Of a DNA stretch of 64,000 bases, positions 11,079 through 22,539 are shown one piece after another. Position numbers and translations under genes: made by a program. Within the stretch, counting starts at the first letter, position 1; each line of letters begins with the position of its first letter. This DNA comes from Portulaca oleracea. Lineage: Eukaryota; Streptophyta; Magnoliopsida; Caryophyllales; Portulacaceae. The stretch lies in NCBI GenBank assembly GCA_029582165.1, contig CM055880.1:7998001-8062000 (forward strand), read 5' to 3'. The notes under the pieces were generated by a model. It was not told the origin of the DNA and made no database searches. It saw only the letters and a list, made by a program, of their open reading frames with translations.

Positions 11079-12640
11079 TTATTAAAGGAACAATTAATGG
11101 AACAATTAAAGGAACAATGGTGACAGTTAAGCTGGCAAAAGTCTTATTTTTTTTCTTCATATTTTTCATTATTAATAGGGTTAAAATTTGTATTTATTGC
11201 AGTTGAGCCTTGTTGGAACAATTTTTGAATACCCCACCTTTTTGAGAAATGATTTTTACACTACCTCATCAATATTGATAAAGATTAATAACGGTAAAAC
11301 CCGAGAAAGTGTGACTCGAAAACAGAAAAGATAATTCATATGTATGTACAATAAGAGATAAATTTGACTCTATTTGTGTAAACTAAAAGACGATTATGTT
11401 CCTTGTGTTAATTCGGATGAAAAACCCTTGACTTCCCCAAATGTTCAGCGTTTCCCTTCCTCCCTCGTCCTCTCTCAATTCAACAGAGTCATAAAACCTA
11501 ACCAAAACTAGTGGTTCACTCACAGATATTGAGAATGTTGGGTGAATTTTTATGTGCATGAGGAAATTGAAAATCTCCCATGGGCAACTAAAATCTCTAG
11601 GTGTTTCTTTTTTTCTAAAAATTAGAGACAATAGCTCAATTATTCATTCAAAATAGTAATGCCAATAGGCACATGCCCAAAACAACCCATCAAGAGCCAC
11701 TATCAATGGGCACATGAATTCTAGCCCAAGGGTTCCAAAAGATACAATCAAAATGACCAATTAGAACATAACCCTAAGTTCCCTTCTTTCTTCAACATGC
11801 TGCCATTGTTATTCACTAAGCCATTGTGAAATCTTTTGGTAAGTTGTGTCTTATTGTACATACATATGAATTATCTCTGAGTAAACCACTAGTTTTGGTT
11901 AGGTTTAAGAAAATTCTCAACATCTCTGAGTGAACCATTTGTTTTGGTTAGGTTTTATGACTATGTTGAATTGAGAGAGGACAAGGGAGGAAAGGAAATG
12001 CTTATTTTGTCTAAATGAAGAGAATTTTATTTAAGAGAACTTTAAATCAAAATGAAGATCACATAAATGGAATAAATGTCGTTAATGGTTTTAACCAAAT
12101 TAATTGTAATCAACCATAAGAATTCTTGTATTACAAAGAAACGTGCCTAAATAAAAACGGAAAAAAAAGCATGTGAAAAGGAATTAAACCCTTAATGTCA
12201 TTAACCTATGGTATTATAACACAACTTACCAATTAAGTTGCCCATGTTTAATGCAATGGATTGCACGTAGTATAATATATTTTTTGAAACATGGTGGGTG
12301 CCCCGCCTATCTCTGCCCCTGTCGAGCGCATACATATCTATAAATATTGAATATTGTCATTCAATTTAACTTCGTACAGAAGGTAATTTATTTTACTCTT
12401 ATGCTATTTTATTTCGATAAAACGTCAAGAATACTTAAAATACAAAAATGACAAAAACTACAAATAAAACAAATAAAATCACTCAAAAAAAATGTCTTTC
12501 ATATTAGTCATTTTCATTTTTAACTCTTTCCGCATTCAAACCTTCCAAAAACTCGTCGTTTGGGCTACTTTCATGTAAATGGACCGAAAACACTTGTAGA
12601 AGGGATCAAGGAGTACAACAAAATACTACAAACACTTGTC
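11079..12640. repeat. Intergenic region with rearranged inverted repeats
   Basis: The word AATTCATATGTATGTACAAT at about 11333 recurs inverted near 11850. A second block (11440-11535, containing CTAACCAAAACTAGTGGTT) recurs inverted at about 11884-12000. The order a-b-a'-b' is not a simple hairpin, so the region was rearranged after the element inserted. The reading frame at 11383-11631 lies inside a repeat arm and is not a gene. Confidence 0.5.
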
Positions 12641-13075
12641 AGTTCGAGGACATTGAATCAGTTTAGGTTGATTTAATAATAAATGAAACAAAAACATAAT
12701 TTAAATGATAGAAAATAAGAGAGACAAGACACAAATAGTTTTTTCGATGTTGACCCTTCTAAATATATAAGGATACGTCACCGACCTAAGTTTCTCTTCA
12801 CCACACTACTTCTTATTCACTTAATTAAGAACTATAATTACAATGATTGATCGATATATGATTCTCAAGCCTATCAAGGAACCTAGTCCTTGACACAAGT
12901 AGCTCACAATGCTAATTTCAACTCCCATTGGGATGTTCAACCAACCTTGACAAACCTTTCAAGAATAGTTAAGAAGTACGATTTCTCACCAAGCTCACCA
13001 TTTAGCTACGCAACGGTTTCTCCCAGACTCTCCCAATCAGGTACTCTCAATGAAGACACCCTCTTAGCTACTCTA
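12641..13075. other. Unassigned sequence next to the Cassandra LTR
   Basis: This stretch is less AT-rich than its surroundings and looks repeat-derived, but I recognise no family. The short frame at 12890-13132 runs into the LTR and is not credible as a gene. Confidence 0.35.
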
Positions 13076-13445
13076 TGTAACTCCTCGACCCGGGCCGTGG
13101 ACATTATCGATAACTGCTTCAATGATCGCTGACTGACCCACAAATCACCACGAGTCTTTCCAACATGTTTCGTCTTCGCTCACACGATGCTTGGGAAAGC
13201 TTCTCAGGAGGTCACCCATCCTACAACTACTTCCAGTCAAGCACGCTTAATTGAGGAGTTCCCAACGGACGAGCTACTTTAAAAGAAGGTGCACCTTGGT
13301 GATATAAGTAGTCATTTCAAACCCTTTAAGTCTCACTTTAACCATATATTCGGGGTGTTACAATCACCATCACTTAAGCACACAACGCTCCTGTTGTGCC
13401 ATAATCCACTCTAGAATCTTTGCCTCACTAGGTGACTGCCCTCGG
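13076..13445 (-). mobile_element. Cassandra TRIM: LTR with 5S-like domain plus internal stub
   Basis: The LTR (13076-13362, 287 bp) begins TGTAA and ends TGTTACA. On the minus strand, 13262-13206 reads like the 5S rRNA internal promoter: AATTAAGCGTGCTTG (box A) and GGATGGGTGACCTCCTG (box C). A 5S-like domain inside an LTR is the diagnostic trait of Cassandra, which uses it for RNA polymerase III transcription. About 80 bp of internal sequence (13363-13445) matches the copy at 43987 and then stops. The partner LTR and the primer site are absent. Confidence 0.85.
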
Positions 13446-13452
13446 AAATTTT

Positions 13453-13614
13453 GGAGGTCAGAAGACAAGCGGTGACATTTGATTGTCCTCCTCAGTTTGG
13501 GATATCAATTCGACCCGTCTTGAGTATATCATGGTGATCAGAAGATAAGCGGTGACCTTAATTTAATTGTGCTCCTCAGTTGGGGACATCAATTCGGCCC
13601 GTCTTGAGCATATC
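13453..13614. repeat. Two-copy tandem repeat, about 80 bp
   Basis: The units 13453-13530 and 13533-13614 share AGAAGA[CT]AAGCGGTGAC, CTCCTCAGTT[TG]GG and CCCGTCTTGAG. The second has a few substitutions and an insertion. It lies at the junction between the Cassandra stub and the retroelement remnant. Confidence 0.8.
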
Positions 13615-13659
13615 TTGCCCCCGTGGGTCTATATTAATAGAATTCTTTAATTTGAAGCA

Positions 13660-14250
13660 GGATGTCTGTATTACGCCTTTGATGACTTGATACTCTTGAT
13701 ATTTAATGCCTTGAACATCTCAACTTTGGAAATCCGACATTGTTTGATGACTTGAATCTTGAACTTTGTTGACTTGATAGTATAAGTCTTGAGTTTTCGT
13801 TACTTAAAAATCTTGTATCTAATTAACTTTTGAGTCATGGACCTGGGAGTTTTTAACTTTGATGACTTCAACCTTGAACTTTGTTGATTTGATAGTATTT
13901 GACTTAAGAGTCTTGAGTTTGGACTACTTGAAATTCTTTAATTTCGACTTGCGAGCCTTTAACTTTGATGACTTGAAAGTCTTGAGTTTGGATTTGTGAA
14001 ACTTAATCTGGATGACTTGAAAGTCTTTAATTTTGGTGACTTGTGAGTCTTGAATTGGATGATTTGGAAGTCTTGAATTTTGACTTGCGAATCATGATTT
14101 GGATGACTTGGAAGTCTTGAATTTTTTATTTGTGAGTCTTTGACTTTAGTAACTTGAAAGTCTTTTTCTTGAAAGTTTTGAATTTGGACTTGTGAGTATT
14201 TGGTGTTGATAACTTGGAAGTCTTTGATTTTTGAGTTGATTTAAAAACTT
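13660..14250. repeat. Degenerate GACTTGAAAGTCTTGA repeat array
   Basis: Variants of GACTTG(A/G)AAGTCTTGA and GGATGACTTG recur about every 30-45 bases, too diverged to give a fixed period. The array lies on the 3' side of the minus-strand gag remnant and is probably part of the same retroelement. No gene is seen in it; the Lys/Ser/Thr-rich frame at 14126-14314 is the translated repeat. Confidence 0.6.
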
Positions 14251-14519
14251 TAATAAGTTCAATCGGATTGATCACTCTCGTCTTCATCAAATATGATCTT
14301 GCCTTCATTTCCAAGCCTCATTACAAGCTCCTTAAAAGTTTGATACTTCTCCAACGGATCGCTAATGATCCTATGGTACTTGCAGTATTTAGGGTTATGG
14401 ATTCTTCCAATTTCATTCGGACGCTTCGACTCTAGAAATTTAATAATTCATTTTTCAAGAAGTTTATCAAGTATTTCACGTGTATCACAGTCGAGAAAAG
14501 GATGTTCTATCTTCAAAAA

Positions 14520-15908
14520 TCATGGATGGAGGAATTCCTTTTGACGTGCCCCCAAGTGAATTTGTTTCTCATTGACACTTGGTCTTCTTGCATCATATCT
14601 GAAAATTGTGAGCTCCATGTCATGTGCTCGTGTTGCCAAATCTTGAAAGGTTGTTGGCTTACTCATATGCAAAATATAAAGCAGATCTCATTCCATGCCT
14701 TGTATGCACATCTCGACAACCGAGGCTTGGGACAATCGATCTTTGCACTCAAGGCTAAGTGACCTCCAACGATTGATATAATCCAAGACTGGCCCCCGAT
14801 ACCACTGCTTTGTGTTTGTCAACTCCGTCATATTGACAGTGCCCGAAGTGCTATAGAATCGATTAAGGAACTCTTGCTCCATTTCTCCCCAATTGTCGAT
14901 GAAATCCGGCTCCAAGTCCGTATACCAATCAAAGGAGATCCCTCTAAGGGTTTTAACGAAATGCTTCACTAGTCGATCCCCCTTAGTCCCAATATTGTTG
15001 CAAGTCTCGATGAAATGGCCTATATGTTGCTTAGGATTCCCTTTACCACCAAAGTGAGTGAATTTTTGCACCTGATAACCATGAGGCATGCAAAGGGCGT
15101 CAATCTTCTTTGTGTAAGGGTTCGTGTACAGCTGAGGTTTACGAAAGCCTCCCCCGATTTGAGCTTTTATCGCATTGGCTACTAGTTTTTGGATCTGCTC
15201 CATAGACAATGAGCCCGAGTCAGGACCTTCTTCATAATTCTCTTCTTCGTCAGAATCCTCGTGATTGGATCTTTGGTCAGAATCTTCATCTCCCGATCTG
15301 TCATCGAAGTTACTAGCAAGTCGCTTTTCTAACTCCTTTGCCAATTTCTCGATCCTTTCATCATGCCGCTTGATGTGCTTAGTCTTTTCCTTGCTTTCTT
15401 TCTCGAGTCCTGCTAGCGTGGCATTCATAGTCTTGAATTCTTCTTCATAGTTAATAGCAGTTGTGACCATGACGGACACAATAACAGTGTCAATAGAGTC
15501 GGTATCAGAATCTAAGGAGAGCAAATCCCCTGGAGATTTTGGCATTTCCTCGCCATCTTTATAATCTTTATCCTCTTCATTCAAAGGTCGATGGAGAATT
15601 TTATACATTCATTGAGGGGTCATCTCGTTCGAGTCAAAGGCTTGAATGGAGATAATTTGGTTTGCTCCTGGCAAGTTGGAGTCAAAAATTTGCAATGGGG
15701 CACTCATGTCAACTTGTTTCTTGGCCTCAACAACGGCAATCTTGGGCATCCTTCTTGTGATTACTCCATTGGATGTTGCACTAGTTACTGATTCTTGTGA
15801 CTGAGTAACTTCCCTCGAAGGATGATAGATGTTGGTCTTAAGAGTATCTTCTTCAAGTAGTTCCTTCTTGGAGATAGAGATGAGAGGTAGAGATGTCCTA
15901 CCGAACAT
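14520..15908 (-). pseudogene. Ty3/gypsy-type gag polyprotein remnant
   Basis: The minus-strand frame from 15908 carries an acidic, coiled-coil-prone N-terminal half. A retrotransposon gag core follows (FTHFGGKGNPKQHIGHFIET, VKTLRGISFDWYTDLEP, EFLNRFYSTSGTVNMTEL, YINRWRSLSLECKDRL). It is broken by an in-frame TGA at 15609-15611 and another at 14688-14690, where related gags have Trp after QGM. Gag homology continues beyond the second stop (LLYILHMSKPTTFQDLATRA, then HDMEL) to about 14560. No protease, reverse transcriptase or integrase is found downstream. Confidence 0.85.
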
Positions 15909-16019
15909 GCCAAAATTCCTGCATCTAAAATAAATAAAAAAAAATTAGTGAACAAATATAATTGCATTAATTTCAAAGGATTTTGGGTACAATCTTTATA
16001 TATTTGTTACAAAATGAAA

Positions 16020-16700
16020 TGTAACTTCTCCGATTCGATCTCCTTCAATGAACTTGAACGAGTCTTGAATGAATTAGTATGAATTTGGATGAATATATAA
16101 TCTTGGATGAATATGGTCTTGAGTGAATATAAACTTGGATGAATGTGGTCTTGAACGAGGGTCATAAATACTTGGTCCCAATCAAGAGGAAACGGTTTGA
16201 TCTCCCACCAATGAACGACACGAGCTTAAACTTTGTTGTTCTTCTTGTCTTCGAGAGAGAGAGTATGTGATTATGTGAGCCTTAGAATCTTCTTTTCATG
16301 TTTTTTGAACTCCTCTAAAACGAAAGAGAAAGAACTCTATTTATAAAGAATCTGGGCTTTGGGCACATTTAACTTCTTTTTAAAAAGGACAAATATTTAT
16401 GTGTCACCCATGACACGTATCATAATTTAATTGGTCGAAATATAATATCATTTATCTTATAATTAAATGATACACCATAATTAATTTGACACATGGCAGG
16501 TTATAATTAGTCTAATTAAAATAACTTAAATTTCGACGTGACAAGTCTTGAGTGGCTGACAAACTTTTGCCTTCTACAATAATGTCACCCCACAATTATT
16601 TTTCAAAATACAGTGAGTCACCCTTAAAATAATTATATCAAAATATGCGGACTATTTAGTCATATTTTGTTCAATAAGTACCAAAACTATTGCGCAATTT
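16020..16700 (-). mobile_element. Probable LTR/leader of the gag-bearing retroelement
   Basis: This segment lies directly 5' of the gag remnant on the minus strand. It has a TATA-like TTTATAAATAGAG at about 16335-16348 on that strand, the usual position for an LTR promoter, and a run of short GGATGAATAT/CTTGAATGAA repeats before the gag start. I did not find a matching second LTR, so the boundaries are estimates. Confidence 0.5.
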
Positions 16701-16899
16701 CTCAGGAGTCATCATCAGTCATCATCACTACTAGCTTATAATGACTTAATTGGTTTTGTACAGTTTCTACAAAATTCAATTCACATTAATCCTTGCAGCC
16801 ACCCACAATGACAGGCTACAGTTATATGCTTGGCAAAACAATCTATCAAAATTTACATTTGTTCTTAGTATTATTATTTGGTTATGTACTTGTTTAGGT

Positions 16900-19598
16900 T
16901 TACTTGCTAGAACTAGGCGTCGTCAACCTACTTCCCCATTTATCCATCACAGAATCCGGCGATGGCGGCTCCTGTTGCTGATGATGTCCATGCCTAGTTA
17001 GTAGCTTAACATCATCCTTTTCCGACGAAGGTGAAGCTGGAGGAAATGTATACTTTTTCGAATCTTCATTTTTACCCCCCTCTTCATTATTAGAACTCTG
17101 GATTCTCCTCAGAGTCTCCAAAACGTCGTCCATCGACGGCCTGAACTCTTTGTCATGCTGCAAGCACTGGAATCCGAGCTCGGCCACTGCAGTAGTCATT
17201 CTCCTGACATTAAAGTCCGACTCAAACCCCAGCCGTGGATCCACCAGCTCGTTGAATGCACACCGCTGGATCCTGCTCATCGCGTAGTTTGACAAGTTAA
17301 TCTCATGTCTATGCCTTTCCATGTCCACTGCAGGCAAAGACGATATCAGCTCCATGAGGACAACCCCAAAGCTGTAGACGTCGCTCTTGTCTGTCAGCTG
17401 GTAACAGTGGTGATACTCCGGGTCTAGATACCCGGGTGTCCCTTGTGGGGCTGTGGACACGTGAGTCACGTCGTTAGGGAACAGCCTAGACAGCCCGAAA
17501 TCAGCCACCTTGACATTGAAGTTGTTGTCTAGGAGAATGTTGTTGGTTTTGACATCGCGGTGAATGATGTCAGAAGCATGTAGGTAAGCTAGAGCGCTCG
17601 CTGTTTCTACTGCAATGTTGATGCGAACGTGCCATGGGAGGGGCTCTGGTTTATTGTTGGCTCTGTCGCCGTATAAATGATCAGCGACTGTGCCATTGGG
17701 GACATACTCGTAGACCAGGAGGAGCTCGTTGCTGTGTGTAGATGTGCATCCGTAAAGAGAGACGAGGTTTTGGTGCTTCAAACATGTCAGGATTCTAACT
17801 TCGTTCATGAACTGTTTGACCCTTTTGTAGCTTTTCTCATACAACCGCTTCACTGCCACTTCTCTTCCGTCCTTTAATCTGCCTGAAGTTGACAGGTCAT
17901 AGTTCGTTTGTCAGTGATGATACGTGTCTAGGGGCAAAACCCTTTTTTATAGGTACTACTAATTATCAATTATGAGATAGTTTGCGAAAAATAAGAAGGG
18001 TAAAATTCATGGTTACCATAATAAACTGTGCCAAAACCGCCATCACCAAGCTCCTTGGAGTCATGGAAACCGTCAGTAGCTTCTTTGAGTTCGGCGTAGG
18101 AGAAGACTGGCACCCCAAAGTATAAGGTGCCTTTTTCGACGTCTGATGTGCTGCGATCTAACGATGCTTTCATCGAGACTGATCTCATCCACCCTGATTT
18201 TAGCCTTTTCCGGTGCCAGAACATTGCAACTGCTACGAGTAATATTACAGCTCCAGAGGGGATACCTGATGATTAATTAATCAGTCATCTGTCTGTCAAC
18301 TTCAGTAGGGCATTCAGTGTACGAAATACATGCATTAATCTAATTCATCAAAGGAATTTGATTTAGTTGGGCTAGTTGCCTAAATGATATGATTATTACC
18401 TAATCCCAGAATAAGCTTCAACTTCGGCTTTCCTGCAAAGAAACAGATGAATCAGTTTATATATGCAGCTTGAGAAAATACATGTATCTAACAAATTATG
18501 AATATATAGTCAAAGAAATACCAACCATACATTATAACAAAACATTATGAGATACAGTGTATTTAGCTGTTATTGCCACCCTTCTTTCTTTCTCAAAGCC
18601 AAAGGCCTTTCCAATTGAGTTTCTTTTAGTGTTTAAATTAGCCTTTCCATAAATTTTAGTGTATGGACGGAAGACTGTCTACATGCCTTAGAAAGTTTGT
18701 TGTTGTTATTGTTGTGGTGTACTTAGCGATTCAGATAATTATTGTCACCTATGAACAGAGTTAGAAACTAAAGAATGTTTGGACCTTGAGGACACTTCAG
18801 TGGCTGAGGCCCATCTGGGCAGTAACATACAAACTTCGATCCTGATGATGATGATGACAATAGAGTATTATCAGACGATCCACAAGTGCCCCTGGAGCTC
18901 TGGCACGCCGAACAGCCTGTGAGGTTGACCGCATAGAACTCCAACTCAAAACTCTTCTGCAGTATACTCAAAAGAGTCTCACTTCCATAATTGAGCTCCT
19001 CCAAGTCCCTCTTCAGCACAGGAACACTAAAGTTCCTGCATGACTTGGTCGTCTCTTGCTTAATCACTTCCGACATTTTTGAGAAGTACGAAATTGACCC
19101 ATTTCTATCATTATCAGGGTCTATACACTCAACAAATCTAGACTGGTATTTCGTGACGGAATTATTGCAACCGTAGAACAAAGTGAGCTTCTCAAAACGT
19201 GGGGTAAACTCGAAGACTGGAGGCAGACCGGGTCTGTGATTTGGGGTCTGATTTCTGGGGTGACAAAGAGGTTGATCGTAAGAGAAACGATCCAGGGATA
19301 TGGTCATTTTGTGGGAGGATGTACTGATATTATGTACTGTCGTAGTACCCAGTGAGGTTATGTACAAATGAGTGGTACTATCGGTCTCATGACAGATGAG
19401 ATTGAAGTTAGGATGACCACAGAACTCGGGTCTATCAGCTCCCCAAAACGGGTACCCGATGTTTTTTATGGATCCACACGAGTAGAAAATGTGGGAGCAG
19501 ACTGTATAATTCGCATTGGTTGCGGTTGAGATGGGAATGACAATGAAGAAGATGGCAAAGTGTGTAGGGAACAAACTTGCTAGTATTTTTGTATGCAT
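16900..19598 (-). CDS. LRK10L: LRK10L-type receptor-like kinase, copy B (4 exons, 692 aa)
   Basis: Exons (minus strand) are 19598-18785, 18432-18400 (33 nt), 18265-18017 and 17882-16900, joining in frame to 2079 nt with the same phases as copy A. Exon 1 encodes a signal peptide, GUB_WAK_bind (YTVCSHIFYSCGSI, YPFWGADRPEFCGHP) and WAK_assoc ending FVCYCPDGPQPLKC. The TM helix is split between exons 2 and 3. The kinase has GDGGFGTVYYG, VAVKRL, HRDVKTNN, DFGLSRL, GTPGYLDPEY and RPSMDDVLETL, so it should be active. It acts as a plasma-membrane receptor kinase; the extracellular family is implicated in cell-wall and defence sensing, ligand unknown. The intron 1 donor is weak (G|GTCCAA), and unspliced RNA would stop at 18768 and yield a secreted ectodomain. 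Copies A and B lie in the same orientation about 10 kb apart. Confidence 0.92.
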
Positions 19599-19651
19599 TG
19601 TAAACTGTAAAGAGTTTCATTTGTGGTTTATGTATGCATGTTGGAGGACAA

Positions 19652-19660
19652 CTTTATATA
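19652..19660 (-). promoter_or_regulatory. TATA box of receptor kinase copy B
   Basis: On the minus strand the sequence TATATAAAG lies about 55-60 bases upstream of the start codon at 19598. This is a typical plant TATA box, leaving a short leader. No other candidate is as good in the 300 bases upstream. Confidence 0.55.
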
Positions 19661-19666
19661 TGTGTT

Positions 19667-20165
19667 AAGTTAGTAACCCTGAAATCTGTGTTCAATTATA
19701 TTCCTACTGTGATAGCAATGGGGTTCATGAAGGAGGAAACTGAGAGGAAGAAGGTAACCAAGGGGGGGCCACTGTAGCTTGTCCCAACTTCTGACCTCAA
19801 AGTCTTGACTAGAAAGTGCCCTCAGACGGCCGCAAAAACAAACCTTGTTCATACCTGACACTCTATAATCTTTAGATTTAGCTTTGAATTGTGCAAACAC
19901 ATTCCTTAATATTAAATTGATACAAGACTTAGCTTTGAATTGTTCAAACAATAAGTTTACAATATTACTGTCTCTTTTCCTACGTCCTCAATAACTTTCT
20001 TGTCTTTGAATACTCTCTCACACGTTCTTCAAAGGGCGGTAATATAAGACATTTTTTAAGTGTTTTATAAGGAATGATAAATGTCTTGTGCAAGATAAAT
20101 GTCTAGTATCTTTATAAGGAATGATAAATGTCTTGTGCAAGACACATATTATGTGTCTTGTCACT
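19667..20165. other. Upstream flank of copy B
   Basis: No gene is seen. A short phrase (TTTAGCTTTGAATTGT) is repeated at 19876 and 19930, and AATGATAAATGTCTTGTGCAAGA is duplicated near 20073 and 20122. These are small local duplications of unknown role. Confidence 0.45.
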
Positions 20166-20170
20166 ATAGA

Positions 20171-20845
20171 AAACATATATATTTGTAAATTAAATGGGAA
20201 AAAATTTACATGATTGACTTCTATAACTACAATAATATATATAAATTGTATAAAATCACACATTTATTTATATTTTTAAAAATTTGCAAAAAAAGTCTAA
20301 AATATGCCCAACGGATGGGGTTCATTCGTTAGGGTGTTAATTTTAATTGTTGGCGTAGCCAACACATTCCAAGCTTCTTATAATTGATAATTAATAGTAT
20401 TTGTCAAAAAAAATTGGGGTTAAAAATTATAATAAGTAATGATTTTATAAGAGATAATACATTTAAACAGTATCTTGGGGCAAGACACTTATCATCACCC
20501 TACTTTTATAGATTGTTTGCACTAATTTTTTTTTAACGAAAATAATAAATGTTTTAAGTGTCTTGCCTTTGTATAAAACCTATATATTTGTAAATTAAAT
20601 TGAAAAAAAATTTACATGATTGACTTTTATATCTATAATAATACATATAAATGGTATAAAATCACATCTTTAACTATATTTTTTAAAATTTACAAAAAAA
20701 ATGTCTAAAATATGCCTAACGGATGAGGTTCATTTATTATGGTGTCAATTTTAATTGTTGGTGTAGCCAACACATACCAAGCTTCTTTTAATTGATAATT
20801 AATAGTAACAGTAAAAAAAATTGGGTTAAAAATAATAATAAATAT
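20171..20845. repeat. Direct repeat, two about 270-bp units 405 bp apart
   Basis: The units 20171-20437 and 20576-20845 run in parallel through TATATTTGTAAATTAAAT, TTTACATGATTGACTT, ATGCC[CT]AACGGATG, GTAGCCAACACAT and AATTGATAATTAATAGTA. They differ by substitutions and small indels. The spacer and the downstream flank both carry AAACNATATCTTG words, suggesting a duplicated mobile unit. No coding capacity. Confidence 0.75.
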
Positions 20846-21461
20846 TAATTTCATAAGGAGCAAGACAGTCCCAAGACACACATCATCATTCGTTTTTTAA
20901 TAGTAAGTATTAGTTTTCAATTATAAGAAGGTTTGGATGCATTAAGTACGTTAAGAAGCACAATTGATACTCTAATCGGATCTCATGCATATTTTAGGTG
21001 ATTTTTTGAAATATAAAAAATAATTAATAAAAGTATAGTTTTATGCAATTTATATGTGATATTCTTATTATAAAATTCAATCATATCATTTTATTTCAAT
21101 TTAATATATAATAATATGATTTAAATAATAGGGTAAAACATTTAAACGATATCTTGCCCCGAGACTCCTATTATTGTCGTTCCTGAAAATGTTTTGCTTG
21201 AACTAGTCCATCCATATCTCCCATAAATTACTCCTTGTTTTACAATATTTATTATTTAAGTAACTTTTTGGTTATATAATATTAATTGCTTTATATTTAT
21301 AAACTATTTTTCAATTTTATTTTTAAATACTCTTTCACCAACTAATAACTGACATGTTCCATCAAAAAAAAAAAAAAAAAAACCTAATGACTGACATGGC
21401 TGATTTCCATTTCTTTCTCACCGCCCATTGAATAAAAGAATAAATTTATCAGAATAATTTA
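20846..21461. other. AT-rich intergenic sequence
   Basis: No gene or named repeat is seen. An A run lies at about 21364-21382. Confidence 0.45.
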
Positions 21462-21700
21462 GGCCTTGTTCTTTCTTGCGGTATGGTGTGGTGAGGTGTG
21501 GTGGAATTATGGTGGGGTGTGATGAAATTGTGATAGATTACTGGTATGTGGAGTAGGTGAAGAGAGAGAATGTAAAAAGTGAGGAGAGAGAAAAGTGAGG
21601 AGAGAGAAAAGTAATGATTTGTGGTAAAGTGTGGTGAGTTGTGTCAAATTACGATTTGTTGTGATAACGCAGTTTGCCAACCGCATAAAAGAACATGTCC
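21462..21700. mobile_element. PIF/Harbinger-like MITE, copy 1
   Basis: It is flanked by TTA on both sides (21459-21461, 21701-21703). The ends are GGCCTTGTTCTTTCTTGCGG and, inverted, CCGCATAAAAGAACATGTCC. The body is made of GTGGTG(A/G)GTGTGG words. Length is 239 bp. Confidence 0.8.
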
Positions 21701-21993
21701 TTATTTGAAAATTATTCAATTTTATATCTTTCTATAAATCTTAAATGATGGATAATTTGGAGCAGAAGGAATAACTGAATATAAAATCAAGTAGGTGTGT
21801 TCTCTTCTCTTAGAGCATAATTTTAAATTAAGTAAATTTTGAAAAATTAAGGTCAGATAAACTTTGAAAGCAGGTATATGAAAATTTTTTAAATTTCACA
21901 AAATACACAACAAACACTAGTATTACACATCCCCAAATTATTTAAAATTTTTAAATTATATATAAAAATTACCAAAACATAAGAAACCTATAA

Positions 21994-22314
21994 GGCCCTG
22001 TTCTTTTTTACGGTGCGGTTGCGATATGATAAGTTGCGGTGTGGTAGAATGTGAAAAGTTGTGATGAAAATAATGGAAGGTAGGTTGGTATAAATTGAAA
22101 GTTTTGACTTTTTATATTAAAAGCGAAAAAGTTGCGGTGGAAATAATGGAAATTGGCTTGCTACAGAGTGAAAATTTTGATTTTTTATTTAAAAAAATTT
22201 CATTTTTAATAAAAAAAAGAAATGAAAACCTATGGTAAATTGTGATAAAAAATGAAAATTTACGGTGTGACGTGGAACAGTAAACCATCTCACCTCATAA
22301 AAAAGAAAGAGGCC
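21994..22314. mobile_element. PIF/Harbinger-like MITE, copy 2
   Basis: It starts after TAA (21991-21993) with GGCCCTGTTCTTTTTTACGG and ends AAAAAAGAAAGAGGCC. The body carries GTTGCGGTG and GGTGTGACGTGGAACAG words shared with copy 1. The right flank is TAG rather than TAA, one substitution from a perfect duplication. Confidence 0.7.
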
Positions 22315-22328
22315 TAGTTATCCTTTAA

Positions 22329-22485
22329 GGGTTTGTTTGGAGAGAAAAGTTGAATGGATTGGGTATGGAATTAGAATCCTAGGGGGTTGGGTATAGAATT
22401 AGAACCCTGAAATGAAAGCGTTTGGTGAACAGTGGAATGGAATCAAAGCTATAGTTATAGTATTTGTTATTATTGTTATTATTAC

Positions 22486-22539
<54 letters not shown>

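Noticed and set aside
13206..13262. A genuine 5S rRNA gene
   Set aside because: The 5S-like sequence is substituted and embedded in a TGTAA...TTACA LTR, which fits Cassandra and not a 5S array.
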